Assembly: GCA_023131215.1 (NCBI GenBank)
Contig: JAGLZV010000081.1
Coordinates: 1-13,093, forward strand
Reading direction: 5' to 3'
DNA: 13,093 nt
Source of the DNA: Candidatus Methanophagales archaeon
Lineage (GTDB): Archaea > Halobacteriota > Syntropharchaeia > Alkanophagales > Methanospirareceae
Shown here: positions 6,389-12,470 of the stretch, one piece after another
Position numbering within the stretch: the first letter of the stretch is position 1
Layout of the letters: the number at the start of each line of letters is the position of its first letter
Program-made: the position numbers and the translations under genes
Notes under the pieces: generated by a model
Databases searched by the model: none
What the model was told of the DNA's origin: nothing
The model's input: only the letters and a program-made list of their open reading frames with translations

Positions 6389-6461
6389 TTTACCACAGGG
6401 TTAGTAAAAACAAGCGGAACAGCCAAAACATGAGGGAGGTATATCCTTTCTCTTTTATTTT

Positions 6462-6470
6462 ATTTAAATA
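6462..6470 (+). promoter_or_regulatory. TATA-like element upstream of leader copy 2
   Basis: TTTAAATA within an A/T-rich stretch is the best TATA candidate before the papain-like gene and predicts initiation near 6490-6495, at the start of the repeated leader. Unlike copy 1 it has no neighbouring inverted repeat. Confidence 0.4.
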
Positions 6471-6488
6471 TAGGAGGATATGTACCAA

Positions 6489-6575
6489 ATGAAAAAACCA
6501 TGGTTTAAAAAATCCGAGATGCATGGGGATTTGCCCTTTGAAAAAGGTACTGTGGTAAATGCATCAGAGCGCTGA
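6489..6575 (+). CDS. Possible 28-residue leader peptide inside leader copy 2
   Basis: An ATG at 6489 follows GGAGG (6473-6477) by 11 bases and opens a 28-codon frame ending at TGA 6573-6575; an in-frame ATG at 6480 lies only 2 bases after GGAGG. The predicted peptide, starting MKKPWFKKSEMHGDLPFEKG, is basic at the N-terminus and matches nothing I recognise. In leader copy 1 the same frame lacks the ATG and ribosome site and is broken by the hairpin insert, so conservation favours an RNA role. It could still be a regulatory upstream ORF in copy 2. Confidence 0.25.
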   Translation: MKKPWFKKSEMHGDLPFEKGTVVNASER

Positions 6576-6625
6576 GGGGGCGCAATGATAGAAATACCAC
6601 TACTAAATAAGAGGTGATATAAAAA
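6494..6625 (+). promoter_or_regulatory. Structured 5' leader, copy 2 (candidate cis-regulatory RNA)
   Basis: The counterpart of the leader at 5095-5266. GATGCAT (6518-6524) pairs fully with ATGCATC (6559-6565), so the terminal G-U of copy 1 becomes A-U. CCTTT (6535-6539) pairs with AAAGG (6543-6547) over loop GAA, and GCGC (6569-6572) with GCGC (6580-6583). The block TCCGAGATGCATGGGGATTT and the block GGTACTGTGGTAA are shared with copy 1. The similarity ends with the ribosome site GAGGTGAT (6611-6618), 7 bases before the ATG; the coding sequences are unrelated. Confidence 0.5.
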
Positions 6626-7543
6626 ATGGAAGAAAGAAGGGAAGAAATGGAAGAAAAGAAGACCTATCGGTTTGGATGGCTTCCGGATTATCCAGATTTT
6701 AGGGATTACACGGAAGAAGTCGAAGCGATTAAGCCAATGCTTGAAAAAACAAGTGTGAGTGGAGGGGGTAGCCGTCCAAATCCTTCGGTAGACCTGAGAA
6801 TGGGGTTCTCTCCTGTCGAGGACCAGGGGAGCGTTGGATCGTGCACGGCGAACGCAGCCGTAGGAGTTGTGGAATACTATGAGCGAAGAGCGTTCGGGAA
6901 ACATATTGATGCTTCTCGACTCTTTTTGTATAGAGCAACGAGGAATCTAATGCACATGACAGGCGACACGGGTGCATATCTTCGAACAACAATGCAGGCT
7001 CTGGTACTTTTTGGAGTCCCTCCAGAGGAGTACTGGCCTTACACCGACAAAAAACCCACTGACCCTATCGTACCAACACACCACTTTGACATAGAGCCGC
7101 CTGCATTTTGCTATGCTTTCGCACAGAACTATCAAGCGATTAAATACGTTCGGCTTGACCCTGCCGGAATTTACGGAGCTAAGCTACTATCGAGGATAAA
7201 AACGTATCTGGCATCTGGGCTTCCTTCGATGTTCGGATTTGTAGTCTATGACTCAATTAGCCAAGCTTCAAAAGATGGAGAGATTCCGTACCCGTGTTCC
7301 CGTGAAAGAGCTCTGGGGGGTCATGCCATTGTTGCAGTCGGGTATGATGACGAGAAGAAGATCAAGAATGCCGATTGTGGAACTGAGACCAAGGGTGCAC
7401 TGCGTATCAGAAATTCATGGGGTAATGGATGGGGAGACAGAGGATATGGTTGGCTGCCATACGAGTATGTGCTTAAAGTATTGGCAAAGGATTTCTGGGT
7501 GATCCTCAAAAAAGAATGGGTTGATACAGGGGTATTTAAGTGA
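6626..7543 (+). CDS. Papain-family (C1A-like) cysteine peptidase
   Basis: A 305-residue papain-fold peptidase with a complete active site. EDQGSVGSCTANA supplies the oxyanion-hole Gln67 and nucleophile Cys73, GGHAIVAVGYDD supplies His233, and IRNSWGNGWGDRGYGWLPYEY supplies Asn263 and the C1A signature. A short N-terminal part of about 55 residues has the GWLPDYPDFRDYT motif found in prokaryotic C1A proteins; no long inhibitory propeptide is present. There is no signal peptide, so the enzyme is either cytoplasmic or exported by an unrecognised route. The start at 6626 has GAGGTGAT 7 bases upstream; an in-frame ATG at residue 8 is a less likely start. The gene follows the CHAP-like gene after about 240 bases that hold its own promoter candidate and the second leader copy, and it ends at a terminator. 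Confidence 0.88.
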   Translation: MEERREEMEEKKTYRFGWLPDYPDFRDYTEEVEAIKPMLEKTSVSGGGSRPNPSVDLRMGFSPVEDQGSVGSCTANAAVGVVEYYERRAFGKHIDASRLFLYRATRNLMHMTGDTGAYLRTTMQALVLFGVPPEEYWPYTDKKPTDPIVPTHHFDIEPPAFCYAFAQNYQAIKYVRLDPAGIYGAKLLSRIKTYLASGLPSMFGFVVYDSISQASKDGEIPYPCSRERALGGHAIVAVGYDDEKKIKNADCGTETKGALRIRNSWGNGWGDRGYGWLPYEYVLKVLAKDFWVILKKEWVDTGVFK

Positions 7544-7565
7544 CCCAACACAAGGCAAATTCGTG

Positions 7566-7593
7566 GGGGATCTTCGTATCCCCTCATTTTTTT
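7566..7593 (+). terminator. Intrinsic-type terminator after the papain-like gene
   Basis: GGGGAT (7566-7571) and ATCCCC (7578-7583) form a 6-bp stem with loop CTTCGT, followed by TCA and a run of seven T (7587-7593). It lies about 20 bases after the stop codon and closes the two-peptidase unit. Confidence 0.7.
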
Positions 7594-7621
7594 AACTATA
7601 TGAATGCTTGTATAATATCGG

Positions 7622-7657
7622 TTTATAAAATACGAAGACACATACAGGATAGGTGAT
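7622..7657 (+). promoter_or_regulatory. TATA box and ribosome site of the MscS gene
   Basis: TTTATAAAA (7622-7630) predicts initiation near 7651. AGGTGAT (7651-7657) lies 5 bases before the ATG at 7663 and fixes the start. The leader would be very short, in contrast to the long peptidase leaders. Confidence 0.6.
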
Positions 7658-7662
7658 TATAG

Positions 7663-8196
7663 ATGAATATGACAGATATATTTGTTTTTTCTCAAGCGGT
7701 TGTGCCGTATTTGAAAGTGATACTGGTCCTGATAGTCGGTTTCTTTGTAATTGGTATAATTAAAAGGCTTATTAGGAGATTCTTAAGCACTACTGCTCTG
7801 CCTTTGGATGCACAGAACATCTTACGAAGAGCCGTGGTCTATGTTTTATGGTTCGCCGTTCTGATTTATGTCACGCATGAACTGAAATTAGAAGAGATTT
7901 TCATGCCTCTCATAGGTGCCTCAGTTTTGGTTGGGCTTGCTGTTGCCTTAGCCGTTAAGGATGCCTTAGGCGATGCGGTGGCAGGGGTATTCCTCCTGTT
8001 AGACAGGCACTTTAATATTGGTGGCGAAATTGAGACGATGAAATATAAGGGAGAGATTATTGATGTCACGCTCAGAAAAACGCGCTTAAAGACAGGCGAT
8101 GGAACAATAGTTGTATTACCAAACGGAAAAATAGATTCTTCTGGTTGGGTGTTACACGAGAAAAAGATCGAGGCGGAAGATAAGCACGATTTGTAA
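7663..8196 (+). CDS. Short MscS-family mechanosensitive channel
   Basis: A 177-residue small-conductance mechanosensitive channel subunit that would open under membrane tension to release solutes. Predicted membrane segments lie at about 15-33, 55-72 and 80-115. The last is the Gly/Ala-rich pore helix (GASVLVGLAVALAVKDALGD) leading into the family segment VAGVFLLLDRHFNIGGEI. The beta domain follows (IDVTLRKTRLKTGDGTIVVLPNGKI), ending the protein soon after. E. coli MscS is 286 residues, so the C-terminal cytoplasmic vestibule is largely missing here; such minimal forms are known from archaea. It has its own promoter and strong ribosome site after the peptidase terminator. The final residues are charged. 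Confidence 0.85.
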   Translation: MNMTDIFVFSQAVVPYLKVILVLIVGFFVIGIIKRLIRRFLSTTALPLDAQNILRRAVVYVLWFAVLIYVTHELKLEEIFMPLIGASVLVGLAVALAVKDALGDAVAGVFLLLDRHFNIGGEIETMKYKGEIIDVTLRKTRLKTGDGTIVVLPNGKIDSSGWVLHEKKIEAEDKHDL

Positions 8197-8221
8197 CGAC
8201 CTAAGCTTGATGATTATTCAA

Positions 8222-9277
8222 TCAAATCATACTCCGAATAATAATAGCAATCAATGGACTAATAATACTTGCAAGAATCACCAAAGCACTGGTTATTCCC
8301 CCAATCCATTGAATAACATTTCCGGTCATATATGGAATGTGGTCACAAATATTGCGATTAATTGCTATCGGAATCTTGATAATCCCCTCCTCTTTTATTC
8401 CGTCTCTCCACTCAGTATAAATCACTATATAGGCAGTGGCTTCCAATTGCATTTCTGGCAGTGCATTTTGTGCAATGCTGAGATGATATTCTTTTGATTC
8501 AGGCAATTCTGCATCGTGTTCGCTATCATCTATTTTTAGTTTGTTTTCATCGTATCTCAGCTTTATTTTAACTTGTTTGAATTCCTTTAATGGAGTAAAT
8601 TTGCCCTTCAAGAAGTACTCGTGACCTATCAGTAGCCTGGCATAATTATTCTTTGGTTTATATCCTTTTCCTTTCCATCCCAGGATGCTGAAAAGCATTC
8701 TTTCAGTAGCCATTTCCTTTTCTACGCCTACCGGTTCTTTTCGTTTAATCAAACCAAACATTGAAAACATGGCAACTAAAAATTTTTTAGTGCTATAATA
8801 ATTTCCTGTAAAATAATAAAAGAATCCAAAGGCAAAAACACCAACAGCTAAACCGGCAGAGGATGCTATTGGATTGTCAGAGATGGGGTTCCTAAATATC
8901 ACCTTAATTCTATCCTCACGCCACGCTCTTAAAAAATCATCTGCGGTCCTTATATTCTCAATGGTTTCCATATCAGCGAATATATCTACTGTGGTGTCCT
9001 CTGGTTCACCTTGGATAATCTCCACTATCTCTCCATTACGCAATATTAATCCTACAATCTGGTCGTCGGGTGTATGTATTTCTATACGCTGGTTTCCAAA
9101 GAGAGAGAAAAGAGAGGGATATTCTTCTTTTATTCCTGCAAGATGTTCATTAAGTAAATCTTCTTTTTCGATCAGTACTTCATACAGATTTTCAGATTTT
9201 GCCGTTGAAATGCTAGAGAAAAGTAGGATCAAGCATAATATGCTTAAACTAATCCCCCAAATCATTCTAACTTGCAT
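8222..9277 (-). CDS. Membrane-anchored protein with SCP2-like domain, function unknown
   Basis: A 351-residue protein with an N-terminal hydrophobic signal or anchor (about 6-26, WGISLSILCLILLFSSISTA). A first soluble region (about 30-130) includes IVGLILRNGEIVEIIQG and VDIFADMETIENI, which resemble the SCP2 sterol-carrier-like fold. An internal membrane segment lies at about 138-157, a second mainly beta-stranded soluble region at about 215-305, and a C-terminal membrane helix at about 323-349. The fold call is tentative and no enzymatic motif is visible. On minus, TTTTAAATA centred about 27 bases before the ATG at 9277 predicts a leaderless transcript, which supports this start. The stop lies 25 bases from the convergent MscS gene. 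Confidence 0.6.
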   Translation of the reverse strand: MQVRMIWGISLSILCLILLFSSISTAKSENLYEVLIEKEDLLNEHLAGIKEEYPSLFSLFGNQRIEIHTPDDQIVGLILRNGEIVEIIQGEPEDTTVDIFADMETIENIRTADDFLRAWREDRIKVIFRNPISDNPIASSAGLAVGVFAFGFFYYFTGNYYSTKKFLVAMFSMFGLIKRKEPVGVEKEMATERMLFSILGWKGKGYKPKNNYARLLIGHEYFLKGKFTPLKEFKQVKIKLRYDENKLKIDDSEHDAELPESKEYHLSIAQNALPEMQLEATAYIVIYTEWRDGIKEEGIIKIPIAINRNICDHIPYMTGNVIQWIGGITSALVILASIISPLIAIIIRSMI

Positions 9278-9832
9278 AATTGTATCATAGACTGTGAGTA
9301 TTTAAAACTTCCGATAAATAAAGTTAGTGAAAATCCAGATTTGGATCCCTCAAACGCTTTGATCTTTCTGGATGAGGCGTATAGCGGGTTATCACCAGCA
9401 ACCGTGCATGAAGTTCCAGTGGGAACTCATAACGTCAAATTCAGAAAATTCGGCTATTTTGATTGTGAACGAGAAGCAGTAGTTAACGCAAATCAAACAA
9501 CGCATGTTCATTGCGATTTGACGGAAACACCGGAGATAAAACTGAAACTCTCGGCAGAACCCACGGAAATCCCTGCCGATGGGAAATCCAAATCAATAAT
9601 AACGATAAGGATAGAAGACAAGAATGGAATACCAATTCCTATTCCAGAAGATGTAACGGTAGAATTAGTAACAAATAATGGAACGGTAGAGAGTCCGGTC
9701 AAAATACCCGCTGGCAGAGCTTCAGTTACTGCGACTTTGACATCCTCCACAGTCAAAGGAACTGCCACGGTGAAGGCAAAGGCTGAATTCTTGAAGGGCA
9801 GCACAACCGTTGAATTTTCGCACTCTACATAG
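9272..9832 (+). pseudogene. PEGA plus Ig-like (invasin/Big_1-type) surface protein fragment lacking start and signal peptide
   Basis: The frame encodes a PEGA domain (about 15-83: SNALIFLDEAYSGLSPATV...VPVGTHNVKFRKFGY) followed by one Ig-like domain of the invasin/Big_1 kind (about 87-183: LSAEPTEIPADGKSKSIITI...GRASVTATLTSS). Such proteins normally sit on the cell surface behind a signal peptide or membrane helix. Here the frame has no ATG from its upstream stop (9245-9247) to its end; the only early start-like codon is TTG at 9272, without a ribosome site. No signal sequence is present, and the N-terminal stretch overlaps the promoter and start of the divergent gene. It therefore looks like a 5'-truncated remnant whose domain frame is still intact. 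A TTG-started cytoplasmic protein is possible but less likely. Confidence 0.55.
9300..9308 (-). promoter_or_regulatory. TATA box for the SCP2-like membrane protein gene
   Basis: On minus the sequence TTTTAAATA is centred 27 bases upstream of the ATG at 9277, the spacing expected for a leaderless archaeal transcript. It lies within the start-less PEGA/Ig frame on the other strand. Confidence 0.5.
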
Positions 9833-9866
9833 ATTTTATGTAGTAGTATAAAAATTACCCACTTCC

Positions 9867-9903
9867 TTTTTATACACTTAATCCAAAGGGATATTACAAG
9901 GGT
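9867..9903 (+). promoter_or_regulatory. TATA box and ribosome site of the COG2426-like gene
   Basis: TTTTTATA (9867-9874) predicts initiation near 9897. AGGGTG (9898-9903) lies 7 bases before the ATG at 9911, which is why that ATG is chosen over the in-frame GTG at 9902. Confidence 0.45.
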
Positions 9904-9910
9904 GTTTTTA

Positions 9911-10405
9911 ATGACTTTTGATATAATTAACGTGCTACCTGAAAGCATAAGGGTGATATTAATAGCAATGATTCCAATTGGAGAGCTGCGTGCTTCCATA
10001 CCATTTGCAATTGGCATTTATGAAATGGACCCGATAGAAGCTTATGGGCTGTCCGTGATAGGGAACATGCTACCAGTGGCGCCTTTACTTCTTTTTCTTG
10101 ACCCGGTTTCGAACTGGCTGAGAAGATACACTACCTTCGATAGATTCTTTAACTGGCTTTTCTCAAGAACGAGGGGATATAATTATAACAACAGATTGGA
10201 AAAATACGGCTCTTTAGCGCTAATACCTTTTGTTGCAATACCGGTTCCATGGACAGGTGCATGGACAGCGTGTGCAATTGCTTTTGTATTCGGCATTCGG
10301 CATAGACATGCGTTTTCAGCTATTTTCGCAGGTGTGATGATAGCAGGGATAATAGTAACAGTTGTGTACCTGTTTATGGAATTCCTCCATCCATGGGTGT
10401 TTTGA
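9911..10405 (+). CDS. Small multidrug export-like membrane protein (COG2426 family)
   Basis: A 164-residue polytopic membrane protein. The segment PIGELRASIPFAIG near the N-terminus is the hallmark of the COG2426 / small multidrug export (Sm_multidrug_ex) family, and FVAIPVPWTGAWTACAIAFVFG later in the chain also fits. About four hydrophobic segments are visible: 11-36, about 47-66, about 104-128 and about 135-160. A cytoplasmic-looking RRYTTFDRFFNWLFSRTRGY loop lies between the second and third. Members are named for export, but function is poorly established, so substrate and direction are unknown. It has its own promoter and is convergent with bud32. Confidence 0.78.
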   Translation: MTFDIINVLPESIRVILIAMIPIGELRASIPFAIGIYEMDPIEAYGLSVIGNMLPVAPLLLFLDPVSNWLRRYTTFDRFFNWLFSRTRGYNYNNRLEKYGSLALIPFVAIPVPWTGAWTACAIAFVFGIRHRHAFSAIFAGVMIAGIIVTVVYLFMEFLHPWVF

Positions 10406-10426
10406 AAGTGTTAGTGATTTAGTTTT

Positions 10427-10474
10427 TTAGAGGCTTAGAGGCTTAGTTAAATGGCTAACTAAACCGCTAAACCG
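10427..10474. terminator. Tandem-repeat inverted structure between convergent genes
   Basis: TTAGAGGC is repeated twice and leads into TTAGTTA (10443-10449), which pairs with TAACTAA (10456-10462); ACCGCTAA-type units then follow on the right side. The unit structure lets TTAG/CTAA and GG/CC blocks pair repeatedly on both sides of the central 7-bp stem. It fills the space between the COG2426-like gene and bud32 and ends next to the bud32 stop codon. It probably works as a bidirectional 3'-end element. Confidence 0.5.
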
Positions 10475-10475
10475 C

Positions 10476-11066
10476 TCATTTCCTCTCCACATATCTTCCT
10501 CTCCGTTCTATCTCCGTTACTCTTTTCAATACTTGCGGTGCATTCGTAAAAGTTTTCCTGTAGCCCTTTATAAACGACTCTCTTAATTGTTCATAAGATT
10601 CATGCGTGCCGCCAAGGCTTTGGAAAAATACATGCACATCTACGCCCCTCGCTTCGGTGCTCGATTCGATAAAGGATAACCCAAAATCTATAAAATAGAT
10701 GCTGTTATCCCTGCCCACAATAATATTGGAAGTGGTTAAATCACCATGAACTATCCCATTTTTGTGCAAGACGCCAACGAACTCGCCTATTCTCTCGCTT
10801 ATATCCTCGTTAATCACCTCTCTCGCCAAATCGCCCTCTATTCTCTCCATTACGATTTCGTAATCGGAAATATCGAAGATAATAGGAGTAGGCACGCCTT
10901 TTCTTCTCGCTTCTGAAATTATTTTCGCTTCACTTTTCGTTCTTCCTTTCCTTATCCGTTCGTCTATCTCCTTTACTCTGTATCGCTTCTCTATCCTACT
11001 CTTATACACGAGGTCGCCCTTTATCTCTACTATCGCCTCAGCGCATTGAAATCTTTCTTCGTTCAA
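10476..11066 (-). CDS. bud32: Bud32/PRPK, KEOPS-associated atypical kinase/ATPase
   Basis: Bud32 is the small kinase/ATPase subunit of the KEOPS complex, which with Kae1 makes the t6A37 modification of ANN-decoding tRNAs. The 196-residue protein is a minimal kinase fold lacking the C-terminal lobe extension. Its catalytic loop is VHGDLTTSN (106-114), the metal-binding motif is DFG (127-129), and the N-terminal lobe carries KSEAKIISEARRKGVPTP with the helix-C glutamate. The basic C-terminus (RRGRYVERK) matches family members. In many archaea this domain is fused to Kae1; here it is separate, and kae1 is not in the window. Its ATG overlaps the stop of the DsrE-like gene by 4 bases (11063-11066), so translation is probably coupled. 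Confidence 0.93.
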   Translation of the reverse strand: MNEERFQCAEAIVEIKGDLVYKSRIEKRYRVKEIDERIRKGRTKSEAKIISEARRKGVPTPIIFDISDYEIVMERIEGDLAREVINEDISERIGEFVGVLHKNGIVHGDLTTSNIIVGRDNSIYFIDFGLSFIESSTEARGVDVHVFFQSLGGTHESYEQLRESFIKGYRKTFTNAPQVLKRVTEIERRGRYVERK

Positions 11067-11467
11067 AGCGTGATGACTTTCTTTGCTTTGCCCAATTCTT
11101 CCAGCAGGTCTTTCAATTCAAGTTTTTGCAGCCCTTCAGGGATTTCAAACCTTGGTGGTTTTCCTCCCAAGAGCTTCATCCATGCGTAGCAGGCAAATAG
11201 AGGCACGCCTGCGCTGCTTGCCATTTTTACCAGTCCAGAAGGGTCCGAAGGAACACCCATCTCCGCGGCATTTTTCTTTATATCCTCCGCATAGCCTTCT
11301 AACCCCTGGTCATACCTGTATTTCTTATCCACAAGCGCTGCCAAGCCCTCTTGCATGAACACCACACTTATATCCTCCCCTGCTTTCTTCATATTTGTAG
11401 CGACGATAAGCGCACTCAAATAGGAGTTTATCGTCCCCTCCTTACATATTACTATTGTTTCAGGCAT
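11063..11467 (-). CDS. DsrE/DsrF-like small protein
   Basis: A 134-residue alpha/beta protein of the DsrE/F family. It opens with a strand (ETIVICKEGTINSYLSALIVATN) and the segment EDISVVFMQEGLAAL typical of these folds. A conserved-looking Cys93 lies in VPLFACYAWMKLLG, comparable to the sulfur-carrying cysteine of the family. DsrE-type proteins pass sulfur in persulfide relay or act as small structural or regulatory proteins; which applies here is open. GGTGAT lies 5 bases before the ATG. It sits 35 bases downstream of the UPF0282 gene and overlaps bud32 by 4 bases, so the three genes are probably co-transcribed. The coupling to bud32 hints at a link with tRNA modification, but this is inference. 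Confidence 0.75.
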   Translation of the reverse strand: MPETIVICKEGTINSYLSALIVATNMKKAGEDISVVFMQEGLAALVDKKYRYDQGLEGYAEDIKKNAAEMGVPSDPSGLVKMASSAGVPLFACYAWMKLLGGKPPRFEIPEGLQKLELKDLLEELGKAKKVITL

Positions 11468-11502
11468 TTTTTATCACCGACTAAGATGAGTGTTTTATCA
11501 CT

Positions 11503-12378
11503 TTATAAAGTTGTCGGTTTTGACGCGTAAAGTTCTTTCCTTCTCGCTTCCAGCATTTCCACATCCCGACCGAGATATTCCGCCGCAGTTATCACCTCTA
11601 CATCTTTCTCCACTGCGCATTCATACACCTCAGCTATCCTCTCCTTATACTTCAAGTCGCGCATGAAATGATGTTCTGGCAAGATGGTTTTTACAGAAGT
11701 TTCTTTTATTATCCTTTTCATATTCTCTATGGACAATGCCAAACTCTTCTTCGAATACCGGAAGCCAAGCATATAAGTCATCGGTCCATCTAATATAACG
11801 ATGTCAGGATTTTCTTGAATAATGAATTCCACCTGTTGAGCCACGGAAGGACCCTCAACATCGCTTGTAAAAACCACTTTCTCACCGCCGCATGAGACAC
11901 TCACCTCTACCACATATCCCAACTTGGGATTTGTGCCGTGATAAACAGGTGGTGAGAATTTTATGATAGTTGAGCCATGCTTAAACTCCTTCCCATCTGC
12001 AATATCCATGGACTTTGGTATTCCCGTGAGCTTATCCAGGAAATAAGAAGCACGTTTCTCCTGGCTTTTGTTTATCTTCTCCTTCGGATGCTTTAAGTAA
12101 ACTATCTTGCCTTCGTATATCTCTGGCTCTTCTGGATCGTAATGGTCGTAATGGTAATGTGTAACTACGAGGGCATCACTTCGAGATGCATGTTCCTTTA
12201 CATCATCCCACGTCTCGCTCATCCTTTGCTCTTCTATTGGATGCGGGGGTAAACTATATCTACTCGGTGCTAACGATACGCCCGGGTCTATTAACACTGC
12301 TATGTCGTTGGTCTCCACGAAAGTCGCCATAGACCTCACGCCAAAGCTATCAAATGCTAAAGGCTTTACTTTTAGCAT
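11503..12378 (-). CDS. UPF0282 metallo-beta-lactamase-fold hydrolase
   Basis: A 291-residue protein matching the archaeal UPF0282 family. The metal-binding signature is THYHYDH (73-79). The N-terminal part IDPGVSLAPSRYSLPPHPIEE (30-50) is characteristic of UPF0282. Further candidate ligands are in VYHGTN, FTSDVEGP (Asp) and LPEHHFMRD (His). The fold usually hydrolyses phosphodiesters, esters or thioesters with two metal ions, but no substrate is established for this subgroup. It is the first gene of the minus-strand cluster with the DsrE-like gene and bud32 and is divergent from the DUF3160-type lipoprotein gene. The ribosome site is weak. Confidence 0.88.
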   Translation of the reverse strand: MLKVKPLAFDSFGVRSMATFVETNDIAVLIDPGVSLAPSRYSLPPHPIEEQRMSETWDDVKEHASRSDALVVTHYHYDHYDPEEPEIYEGKIVYLKHPKEKINKSQEKRASYFLDKLTGIPKSMDIADGKEFKHGSTIIKFSPPVYHGTNPKLGYVVEVSVSCGGEKVVFTSDVEGPSVAQQVEFIIQENPDIVILDGPMTYMLGFRYSKKSLALSIENMKRIIKETSVKTILPEHHFMRDLKYKERIAEVYECAVEKDVEVITAAEYLGRDVEMLEARRKELYASKPTTL

Positions 12379-12413
12379 TTCGCTTTCTCATCATAAAGAG
12401 AGAAGTTTCTGCT

Positions 12414-12440
12414 ATTATAAATATTTATGAACCTTTATAA
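12414..12440. promoter_or_regulatory. Divergent promoter pair
   Basis: On minus, ATAAATATTTATAAT (12428-12414) fits a TATA box for the UPF0282 cluster with a start site near 12392. On plus, TTTATAA (12434-12440) lies about 30 bases before the DUF3160-type ATG at 12471, implying a leader of only about 10 nt. Confidence 0.5.
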
Positions 12441-12470
12441 GGAATCAAATTCTAATAAATCACAACGAAG

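Noticed and set aside
6430..6492. 20-codon frame (start at 6430) ending in an ATGA overlap with the 6489 ATG
   Set aside because: No ribosome site, no counterpart near leader copy 1, and it spans the likely TATA region.
10427..10474. CRISPR-like array
   Set aside because: Units are 8 bp, directly adjacent and without spacers; they form an inverted structure instead.
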